IMG/VR virus record: IMGVR_UViG_3300018876_000033
Coordinates: 1 to 40,283 of that record
Reading direction: 5' to 3' (one strand)
DNA from: a virus
Length of the DNA: 40,283 bases
Position 1 is the stretch's first letter, and each line of letters starts with the position of its first letter. This document shows positions 7,599 to 15,800 of the stretch, piece after piece. The notes below the pieces were generated by a model. It searched no databases. It was given only the letters and a program-made list of their open reading frames with translations, and had not been told where the DNA came from. The position numbers and the translations under genes are program-made.

Positions 7599-8690
7599 AT
7601 GGAATTAAAAGTAAAAGAGGTTTCTGGACCAGACCAAAAGTCTGTTCAACAGGTAGAAACAGAATTAGTAGAGAAACAAGAGGCTGCTGTTGAACAAAAA
7701 GAGGAAACAGTAGTTGAAGAAAAACAGGATGTTGTTGAAGAGCAACAAGCTGAAGTAGAAGCTCCTCAGTTCGGTGAGGAGGAAGTTCTTTCATTTATTA
7801 AGGATAGATATAAAAAAGAAATAAACTCTGTAGATGAACTATTTGCTCAAAGAGAGGCTGATGTTGATTTACCTGAGGATGTTTCTGCTTTCTTAAAGTA
7901 TAAGAAAGAAACAGGTCGTGGTATCAATGATTTTATGAAACTTCAAGAGGATTTTGATCAGAAGAATCCAGACCAATTATTGCGTGACTATTATTCCGTT
8001 ACTGAGAATGACTTAGACTCTGAAGATATTGAGTATCTTATGAGTGAAAAGTTTTCTTATGATGAGGAGTTGGATGAAGACTCTGAGGTAAAGGCTAAGA
8101 AGATCGCAAAGAAAAGAGAACTTGCTAAAGCAAAGAAATACTTTAACGAATTAAAGGAGACTTATAAGGTACCTATCGAGTCGAAGGTTCCTGTCAACGA
8201 GGATGAGTTAGAGCAATACAATGCTTACAAGGAATATATATCACAGTCAAGTAATATTCAAGAGGAAAACGCTAAGAAGTCAGATTACTTCTCAAAGAAG
8301 ACAGAAGAGCTATTCAATGATGAATTCAAAGGTTTTGAGTTCAATGTCGGAGATAAAAGTTTGGTTTTCAAACCAGGGGAAGCGTCTGAATTAAAAAGTG
8401 TTCAATCTGATATCACAAACTTTGTTTCTAAGTATTTAGATGACAATGGCATGATAAAAGATCCTGCTGGATATCACAAGGCTTTAAGCGCTGCTATTAA
8501 CCCAGATAAGTTGGCATCATACTTTTATGAAAAAGGTAGAGCTGATGCTGTTGATAGTTCTGTTCGATCATCTAAAAATATAGATATGGATGTTAGATCA
8601 GCACCTCAACAAAACGTAAACTCATCTGGAATTAAGATTAGAGCTGTAGAGTCTGACAGTGGTAGAGGATTAAAAATAAAAAAACGTTAA
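7599..8690 (+). CDS. Probable scaffold / capsid assembly protein
   Basis: The 363-residue protein is highly charged. Residues 1-60 are a Glu-, Gln- and Val-rich repeat-like segment (EEKQDVVEEQQAEVE). The middle is mostly helical with Lys and Glu, and the C-terminus is basic (GRGLKIKKR), as scaffold proteins often use a basic tail to bind the capsid protein. It lies between portal and major capsid genes, the normal scaffold position in podophages. A segment near residue 260 (NFVSKYLDDNGMIKDPAGYH) resembles the helical region of other phage scaffold proteins. No protease motif was seen, so removal of the scaffold probably does not depend on this protein. The role is inferred from composition and position. 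Confidence 0.7.
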   Translation: MELKVKEVSGPDQKSVQQVETELVEKQEAAVEQKEETVVEEKQDVVEEQQAEVEAPQFGEEEVLSFIKDRYKKEINSVDELFAQREADVDLPEDVSAFLKYKKETGRGINDFMKLQEDFDQKNPDQLLRDYYSVTENDLDSEDIEYLMSEKFSYDEELDEDSEVKAKKIAKKRELAKAKKYFNELKETYKVPIESKVPVNEDELEQYNAYKEYISQSSNIQEENAKKSDYFSKKTEELFNDEFKGFEFNVGDKSLVFKPGEASELKSVQSDITNFVSKYLDDNGMIKDPAGYHKALSAAINPDKLASYFYEKGRADAVDSSVRSSKNIDMDVRSAPQQNVNSSGIKIRAVESDSGRGLKIKKR

Positions 8691-8710
8691 ACAATTAAAA
8701 AACAAAAAAA

Positions 8711-10111
8711 ATGGCTTATACAATAGGCGGAAACGTGAGTTTAACTCCGACTCCAAGCCAGGTAGCAACACCTGGTTCGTACATTACAAACTTTGATTTC
8801 TTAAATCAATATTTACCTGACACTTATGAAAAAGAATTTGAGCGTTATGGTAACAGATCAGTTAGTTCTTTCTTAAGACTAGTTGGTGCTGAGATGCCTT
8901 TCAACTCTGACTTAATTAAATGGTCTGAGCAAGGAAGATTACACATTAAATATGAAGGTGTTACTTTAGATGACGCTGTAGTTGCTACAGATGATTCTGT
9001 TGTAATTAACATCACTGGACACGCTATCCGTAAAGGACAGACTATTATGGTATCTGATGGTTCTAACGGAGCTACTGCTTCTTTTAAAGGAATCGTTACT
9101 GCTGTTACAGCTAACACTATTACTGTAGCTATCTATGACGCTGCTGGATTACCTGCTGTAGCTGGTTTATCAAGTGGAGATAACAGTGCAACTGACTTAG
9201 ACGTATTCGTATACGGATCTGAATTCAAAAAAGGATCTAACGGAATGGAAGGTGCTTTAGAAGCTCCTTTTGACGATAAGGAGAACACTCCAATCATCAT
9301 CAAAGATAAGTATAGCGTATCAGGTTCTGATATGGCACAAATCGGATGGGTTGAAGTAGAAGGTGATAATGGTTCAGGATACTTATGGTACTTGAAATCA
9401 GAGCACGAAACTAGATTACGTTTCGAGGACTACTTAGAGACTGCTATGATTGAAGCTGTACCTGCTGAGGCTAACTCAGGAGCTATTGCTGCTGCTGGAG
9501 ACTTAGGTAACAAAGGATCTGAAGGTTTATTCTACGTTGTAGAGAACGAAGGAAACACTACTACTGGTTCTTTAGAGACTTTAGCTGATATCGATGCTGT
9601 TGTAACTCGTTTAGATAAGCAAGGTGCTATCGAAGAGAATGTTTTATTTGTTAACCGTGCTTTATCTTTCGAGATTGATGACGTGTTAGCTAAGCAAAAC
9701 AACTTTGGTTCTTCAGGTGCTTCTTTCGGTTTATTCGATAATGACACTGATATGGCATTAAACTTAGGTTTCTCAGGATTCCGTAGAGGTTATGACTTCT
9801 ATAAGTCTGACTGGAAGTACTTAAACGATGCTACCATGAGAGGTGGTTTAGTTGGTGGTGCTATTGACGGTGTTTTAGTTCCTGCTGGATCTACATCTGT
9901 TTATGACCAAGTTATGGGTAAAAACGCTAAGAGACCATTCTTACACGTAAGATATAGAGCTTCTGAAACTGAGGATAGAAAGATGAAATCTTGGATCGTT
10001 GGTTCTGCTGGAGGTGCTTCAAATAGCGACTTAGACGCTATGGAGGTTCACTTCTTATCAGAAAGAGCTTTATGTACTTTAGGTGCAAACAACTTCTTCT
10101 TATTCAAATAA
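8711..10111 (+). CDS. Major capsid protein
   Basis: The 466-residue protein lies where the HK97-fold capsid protein is expected, after the scaffold. Its N-terminus contains YITNFDFLNQYLPDTYEKEF and a long helix, then a beta-rich inserted domain at about residues 80-165 (GHAIRKGQTIMVSDGSNGA, VTANTITVAIYDAAG) that could be a surface domain. The segment SEHETRLRFEDYLETAM near residue 240 looks like the long spine helix. Codon choice is noticeably more uniform than in its neighbours (mostly TTA for Leu and GGT or GGA for Gly), as expected for the most abundant phage protein. A hairpin terminator follows at 10132-10158. Resemblance is to capsid proteins of crAss-like and Cellulophaga podophages. 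Confidence 0.85.
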   Translation: MAYTIGGNVSLTPTPSQVATPGSYITNFDFLNQYLPDTYEKEFERYGNRSVSSFLRLVGAEMPFNSDLIKWSEQGRLHIKYEGVTLDDAVVATDDSVVINITGHAIRKGQTIMVSDGSNGATASFKGIVTAVTANTITVAIYDAAGLPAVAGLSSGDNSATDLDVFVYGSEFKKGSNGMEGALEAPFDDKENTPIIIKDKYSVSGSDMAQIGWVEVEGDNGSGYLWYLKSEHETRLRFEDYLETAMIEAVPAEANSGAIAAAGDLGNKGSEGLFYVVENEGNTTTGSLETLADIDAVVTRLDKQGAIEENVLFVNRALSFEIDDVLAKQNNFGSSGASFGLFDNDTDMALNLGFSGFRRGYDFYKSDWKYLNDATMRGGLVGGAIDGVLVPAGSTSVYDQVMGKNAKRPFLHVRYRASETEDRKMKSWIVGSAGGASNSDLDAMEVHFLSERALCTLGANNFFLFK

Positions 10112-10131
10112 GAAGTAAAAATAAGTAATTC

Positions 10132-10158
10132 TTACCCTCGTTATTATGACGGGGGTAA
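10132..10158 (+). terminator. Hairpin after the capsid gene, partial terminator
   Basis: TTACCCTCG pairs with CGGGGGTAA (nine pairs, one G-U) around a nine-base loop, followed by a T- and A-rich stretch rather than a clean T-run. It sits in the only sizeable gap after the capsid gene and would reduce, not stop, read-through, raising capsid mRNA relative to downstream genes. Confidence 0.5.
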
Positions 10159-10191
10159 TTATTACTCTTATAAATTTTAAATTAAATAAAA

Positions 10192-10935
10192 ATGAAAAAA
10201 CAAACAGTCCTTAAGGACAAAACCTACAGATTAAAAGGAAATACATCTCCTATTGTATTTATCCTTAACTCACGTAACTCACGTAGAAAACCTTTACTAT
10301 ACTTTGATGGAGAGCGTAACAGAGCTCTTAGATATTCATCAAATCAAAGAACACCGTTTGAAGATGAACAGGATGATAACGCTATAATCCAGCCTGTTGT
10401 TTTTGAAGATGGTATGTTATTTGTTCCAAGGACAAACCCTGTTTTACAGGAGTTCTTATCTTACCATCCTGGTAACGGAACAGTATTTGAAGAGGTTGAC
10501 AATGAAAAGAATGCTGCTGAGGATGTTGAAGTTTTAGACGCTCAACTTGAGGCTCAGGTTGCTGCAAGGGATTTACCTATTGAAATGTTAGAGACAATCG
10601 GAAGGATTGCTTTATCATTGAATGTAGATAAAATGTCAACAGCAGAATTAAAAAGAGATATTCGTTTATATGCTAGAAACAGTCCAGTTGACTTCTTAAA
10701 CACATTAAACGACCCTATGTTAAAGCTACAGAACTTAGCATCTAAATGTTTTTCTGAAGGCTTATTGACATTGAAGAATAAAGGTAAGGATATATACTTT
10801 AACTTGCCATCAAATAAAAAGAAACTTGTAAGCATACCTTTTGGAGACTCACCAATATTTACATTGGCATCATTCTTCCAAACTAATGATGGTATAGAGC
10901 TTATGGCTATGTTAGAGAATAAGTTAGAAGAATAG
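10192..10935 (+). CDS. Conserved virion-region protein downstream of the capsid gene
   Basis: The 247-residue protein is of a type I recognise as commonly following the capsid gene in phages of Bacteroidota, but I cannot name it. Its first 100 residues are beta-rich and basic (YRLKGNTSPIVFILNSRNSR, PLLYFDGERNRALRY, NQRTPFEDEQ, DGMLFVPRTNPVLQEF). The second half is helical with an acidic linker (NEKNAAEDVEVLDAQLEAQ). It lies between two hairpin terminators, so it is expressed as a single-gene tail of the capsid unit. Roles such as head decoration or head completion are possible; no motif decides. Transcription should end at the strong terminator at 10957-10990. Confidence 0.6.
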   Translation: MKKQTVLKDKTYRLKGNTSPIVFILNSRNSRRKPLLYFDGERNRALRYSSNQRTPFEDEQDDNAIIQPVVFEDGMLFVPRTNPVLQEFLSYHPGNGTVFEEVDNEKNAAEDVEVLDAQLEAQVAARDLPIEMLETIGRIALSLNVDKMSTAELKRDIRLYARNSPVDFLNTLNDPMLKLQNLASKCFSEGLLTLKNKGKDIYFNLPSNKKKLVSIPFGDSPIFTLASFFQTNDGIELMAMLENKLEE

Positions 10936-10956
10936 ATACACTAACATAAATATATG

Positions 10957-10990
10957 AACCCCTTCAGTAATGAGGGGGTTTCTTTTTTTT
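10957..10990 (+). terminator. Intrinsic terminator closing the capsid unit
   Basis: AACCCCTTCA pairs with TGAGGGGGTT (ten pairs, one G-U) around a GTAA tetraloop and is followed by TCTTTTTTTT. This is the clearest intrinsic terminator in the window and lies immediately in front of a promoter box. Confidence 0.85.
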
Positions 10991-10993
10991 GTT

Positions 10994-11001
10994 TATCTTT
11001 G
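10994..11001 (+). promoter_or_regulatory. Bacteroidota-type promoter -7 box
   Basis: TATCTTTG fits TAnnTTTG and continues GCATAAAATA, like the boxes at 1609 and 18931. The predicted transcript would begin about ten bases before the ATG at 11018. The -33 position falls within the preceding terminator stem and is not a good match to TTTG. Confidence 0.5.
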
Positions 11002-11017
11002 CATAAAATATAGTCAG

Positions 11018-11971
11018 ATGATAAATAGTGTTAGAAATACAGTTTTAGCTGTAGCTAATAAACATAACTTTGGATACATATCTCCAGCTGATTTTAACTT
11101 ATACGCAAAGCAAGCTCAATTAGATATATTTGAGAATTACTTTTATAGATACAACGAGTGGATAGCTAAACAAAACGCTAGGGTATCTGGAAGTGGATAT
11201 GCTGATATAGTTAAAAACCTAGAGGAGGTTATAGATACATTTTCAGTAGAAGATTACCTATACAATGTTATAGATAATAAGTATAAAATGCCTAATGAGG
11301 ATAATAACAGTAGCACTTACTACCTATTAAATAAGGTTCTAGTGTACACCTCTTTACTACATCAAGGAGTAACAGATGGTTTTGATGCAGGTAACGATAT
11401 TATAGAGGACAGTACTAAAGATTTTTCTACGGTAGGAGTTGGAAACTATGTTTCTTTTCAAATAGGTGATAACATAAAATTTGTTGAGGTTTTAGAAAGG
11501 GTTTCTACAACAGAATTGAGAGTTGACTCTGATCTGTTGAATGCTTCAGGTGTTAGGTACACCGTTTACGCAAATCAGCTTACACAGAAAGAATCTGAAA
11601 GGGTGTCTCACTCTAAGATAACAATGCTAAACTCTTCAAACCTAACCTCACCTAGTACAACAACTCCTGCGTTCACTCAAAGTGAATTAACTATAAAACT
11701 ATACCCTGAAAGTATAAGGAATGTAGGTCGTGTAATGGCACAGTATATTAGGAAACCAAAAGATCCTAAATGGACGTATACAAGCTTCACTAACGGTGAG
11801 CCTTTATTTAACCAAGGAGCTTCTGACTATCAAGACTTTGAACTTCCAGCAACTGATGAGCCTCTTATTACATCTAAAATACTTCAGTATGCAGGTATAT
11901 CTATAAGAGAGGCAGATATATATCAGGCTGGCTCTGCAGAAGAGATGAAAGATAAACAAAAACAAGGATAA
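11018..11971 (+). CDS. Head-tail connector / ring protein
   Basis: The 317-residue protein starts at the ATG at 11018; an upstream in-frame start near 10970 would lie inside the terminator and promoter. The N-terminal segment ISPADFNLYAKQAQLDIFEN and the later segment VMAQYIRKPKDPKWTY are of a kind found in connector proteins of crAss-like, pelagic and flavobacterial podophages. A small beta domain around residues 130-180 (GNYVSFQIGDNIKFVEVLER) is inserted between helical parts. It precedes and just abuts another connector gene (TAATGG junction). It most likely forms a ring between portal and tail hub. The family call rests on recognition and gene order. Confidence 0.65.
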   Translation: MINSVRNTVLAVANKHNFGYISPADFNLYAKQAQLDIFENYFYRYNEWIAKQNARVSGSGYADIVKNLEEVIDTFSVEDYLYNVIDNKYKMPNEDNNSSTYYLLNKVLVYTSLLHQGVTDGFDAGNDIIEDSTKDFSTVGVGNYVSFQIGDNIKFVEVLERVSTTELRVDSDLLNASGVRYTVYANQLTQKESERVSHSKITMLNSSNLTSPSTTTPAFTQSELTIKLYPESIRNVGRVMAQYIRKPKDPKWTYTSFTNGEPLFNQGASDYQDFELPATDEPLITSKILQYAGISIREADIYQAGSAEEMKDKQKQG

Positions 11972-12888
11972 TGGCATACTTAACAGGATACGAATATTAC
12001 GAAAATAATGGTAACTCTCCGGATGATAAAAACTGGGGTTCATACCAGTACATATCGTTAGATGATATAGTTAACAACTTTATGCTTATGTACGTAGGTA
12101 ATGACAAGTTGGTAAACAATGTTGAAAGATATAATGTTTTATTTCATGCAAAAAGAGGTATACAGGAATTAAACTATGATGCCTTAAAGGAAACTAAAAT
12201 AGTGGAGCTTACTGTTTGTGATAATGCAACAGTTGTATTGCCTCCAGACTTTGTAAACTGGGTTAGAATATCCTTATACAAGGAAGGAGTGCTTATGCCT
12301 CTGACAGAAAATATACAAACAAACTTTGCTAAGAGTTACCTACAGGATAATAATTGTAAGGTGTTGTTTGATGAGGATGGTGATGTACTTATAGGTACGT
12401 CATTGCTTGATGGAGATAGGATTGATGGTATTCAAAAAACACAGTACTTAGGAGATGGAAAATTAAACGGAGCTTTAGGTTACAACATAGAAGGTAAGTG
12501 GGTTTTTGATTATGCTATAGGTGCTAGGTATGGTCTTAATACTGAGACTGCTAACATAAACCCTACATTTAAAATAAACAAGTCTGGTGGAGTGATTAAT
12601 TTCAGTTCCTCTATGGCTGATCAGATTGTTGTTATAGAGTACGTGTCTGATGGTATGGAAGGTGGAGATGATGCAAGTGTTAGCGTTAACAAATTATTTG
12701 AAGGTTATATATACGCATACATTAAGTATGCAATACTAAACGCTAAGTTTGGTGTTCAAGAGTATGTTGTTAGAAGGGCTCAGAAAGAAAAATCTTCATT
12801 GCTTAGAAATGCTAGAATAAGACTTAGTAACATACATCCAGGGCGTTTACTTATGAATATGAGGGGTGCTCAAAAATGGTTAAAGTAG
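11971..12888 (+). CDS. Tail ring / head-tail adaptor protein (P22 gp4 position)
   Basis: The 305-residue protein has the N-terminal pattern YISLDDIVNNFMLMYVGNDK, then FHAKRGIQELNYDALKE and VVLPPDFVNWVRISLY. This combination of a helical start and a P-P-D-F-V-N-W strand is characteristic of adaptor proteins in crAss-like and marine podophages. The C-terminal part is helical and basic (RRAQKEKSSLLRNARIRL), suiting contact with portal or DNA. Its ATG overlaps the last base of the previous stop, and the tail hub gene begins one base after its own stop, so the three are a tight translational unit. The position matches the tail-stabilisation protein gp4 of P22. Confidence 0.7.
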   Translation: MAYLTGYEYYENNGNSPDDKNWGSYQYISLDDIVNNFMLMYVGNDKLVNNVERYNVLFHAKRGIQELNYDALKETKIVELTVCDNATVVLPPDFVNWVRISLYKEGVLMPLTENIQTNFAKSYLQDNNCKVLFDEDGDVLIGTSLLDGDRIDGIQKTQYLGDGKLNGALGYNIEGKWVFDYAIGARYGLNTETANINPTFKINKSGGVINFSSSMADQIVVIEYVSDGMEGGDDASVSVNKLFEGYIYAYIKYAILNAKFGVQEYVVRRAQKEKSSLLRNARIRLSNIHPGRLLMNMRGAQKWLK

Positions 12889-12889
12889 A

Positions 12890-15800
12890 ATGAATATAAA
12901 TAAGAATTTTATTGGATCCAGAATGAATAAAAGTCTGGATGAAAGATTAATACCTAAGGGTGAATATATTGATGCTCAAAACATTCGTATTAGTTCAGAT
13001 GAGGACGGTGAGGCTGGATCGGTTGAGAACGCAAAGGGCAACAAGTTACTATTTAACCCTGCATACGATGGTGCGGCTGTAAACGGAAAATGTATAGGAG
13101 CAATAGAGGATAGTAGAAGGGAGACTATATATTGGTTTGTTACAAGCGACACTGTTGATATGATACTTTCATACAACACAAACACTAATTCGGTTATATA
13201 TCACGTTGTTTCAGAAACCGTATTAAACTTTAACGAAAAGTACACTATAAATGGTGTAAACATAATAGATGATTTCTTATTCTTTACAGACAACTACAAC
13301 CCTCCGAGAAGGATAAATGTAAATGATTCATATCCTAAGCCAATTTCAGGAGTTGATCAGATTACAGAGGAAGATATATCTGTTATAGTAAAGCCACCTA
13401 TAGAATCTCCTAAAATAGAGTTACTAAAGAAGGGAGTAAAGACAAACTACATTGAAGATAAGTTTATAAGATTCGCTTATAGATATAAGTACAAGAACGG
13501 AGAGTACTCTGCGCTATCAGAGTTTTCAGACCTAGCGTTTGACCCAGGACCATTTAGGATAGACTATGGAAGCTATAATATGGTAGGTATGAGAAACACT
13601 GCAAACTCTGCACTGGTTACCTTTAACACTGGCTCAAAAAATGTAGTTGAGGTTGATTTATGTTTTAAGTTATCTAACACAAACATTATAAATGTTGTAG
13701 AGAGGTACAGCAAAGAAGATAATGGATGGAGTGATAACGATGATGTATCTATAAATTTTTCAAACCAAAAGATCTACACAACACTTCCTGAAAGTGAACT
13801 TCTTAGGTTGTATGATAACGTTCCTAGATATGCAAAATCACAAACAACTATAGGCAACAGAATAATGTATGGTAACTACGTAGATGGTTACAATATAGAC
13901 ACTGTGTTGAATTACGACTTATATTTGAATAGTTTAGATATCGGATCTGAATCATTAACTGTTGAGTCATCTAACGGTGTATCTTATACAGCTACTGAGA
14001 ATAACACTGTAACAGACTCTGCTATAGAAATAGACCTAACAGGATTTGAACTAGTTGAAGGAGCAAGTATAATTGTAGATTTAAATATTCAGAACAACTC
14101 TTTTGGAGGTGATGCCTCATATGTAGATGGCAATGAATCTACTAACTCTTATGAATATATATATGAGTTTGTTCTACCTAGAGACTATACGTCAGTAAAT
14201 GACCTAGTTTCAGATGCAGATTTTATTAGCTCTATAGAGATTACAGACACCGCTGACTTCCCTGATACAGTAAGTGATGGATATAGCCTAAGTGACCTTT
14301 TCTATTCAAACATAACATTACATGGAAGTGGAAACTGGGAACTTTCAGGTGGGGGTGTTACTACATCTCCAGAAGGTTTTAAGGTTAGTGCAGATGGTTC
14401 TAAACTTGTAATTCAAGTACCAGCTGTAATATATGAGGATACTACAAATCCTGGAACATTTGCTTATGAGTACTTTTCAATGTCAAGTACTGATGGTGAG
14501 TTTTACAAGATATCTAACACTAAAAGTTTACATAGTAACAGGGATTATGAGGTTGGTATTGTTTACTTGGATGAGTACAACAGAGCTTCAACAGCTTTGG
14601 TGTCTAAAGATAACACAGTTTTTGTAGAACCAGAACTATCTGTAAATAAAAATTATATAACAGCAACTGTAAAACACTTAGCTCCTAGTTGGGCTAAAAG
14701 ATATAGGTTTGTTGTTAAGCAAAGCAAAGGTCCTTATGAGACCATATATGTAAACCAATACTACTATGATCCAGCAGATTCTGCTTGGTGGTTAAAGCTT
14801 GATGGTGATAATCAGACATCATTCAAGGTTGGAGATGACTTGATAGTAAAGAGATCTTCTACAGGTCCTGTATTTGATTTGGTAAAGACTAAGGTTTTAG
14901 AATTGACTACTCATGAAAAGTTCTTTATAGAGGACACAGATGCTAAAAAAGTACCTCCAACTAGTGGTGTGTTTATGAAAATAAGACCTACAAACTTTTC
15001 AATGTCTAGCTCAAGAAAGGAGGATGTAGATTATGGGTTTAAAGGGTTAGCTGTTTCTAAAGAATATCTTTATATATCTGGTATAGCTTACCCCACTTTT
15101 ATAGAAGACCCTGAGAATGAAGGTCAATATATCGACTATGACATTCCTGCTGGTAGTGAGATTCGTATATTCTTTCAAATAAATCAATTCGAGGGTTCTT
15201 ACTTTGGGACTGAAAAATTTGTTTTTGACAGAACGTTCATAGCTACGCAGGACTATGACAACTTTTATGACTTCATCATAGGAGAAAGCATAGACTTTAA
15301 CAACCCAACAAACAACCCTGAGTTAGAAAGTTCTGAAACACCAACCCCTAGTGCTGATTTCGACAGAACTATAGGAACGTTCAGTGTTCCAAATATTCCA
15401 GAATTTGTATTATCCCCATATATAGAAGAGGATGGTACTACTTATTTGTTCTCAGGTGGTAGGGACTATGAAGAGAATGTTATAGGAGTTAGGTATGCTA
15501 CAACAGGGACACCTGGTACTTCTAACTATAAGTCTTACCTAACATTCAGAGCTGGTGGTAGAAGAAGAAATAGTAAGAACTACTATATGAATGCTCACAT
15601 TCAATCATTCAGGGCTGGTGGTACACTTGTATTTGAAACAATACCTGCGGAAAATACTAACGAGATATACTACGAGAGTCACGAGAGTTTTCCTATAACT
15701 GTTAATGGTTACCATGGTGGTAATGTACAAGAACAAACATCTACGCTTCCAGCTATTATAGACTTAAACGTATACAACTGTTTTTCATTTGGTAATGGTG

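Noticed and set aside
10970-11017. Upstream start for the connector gene
   Set aside because: It would place the N-terminus in the terminator and promoter; the ATG at 11018 gives an N-terminus like that of related connectors.
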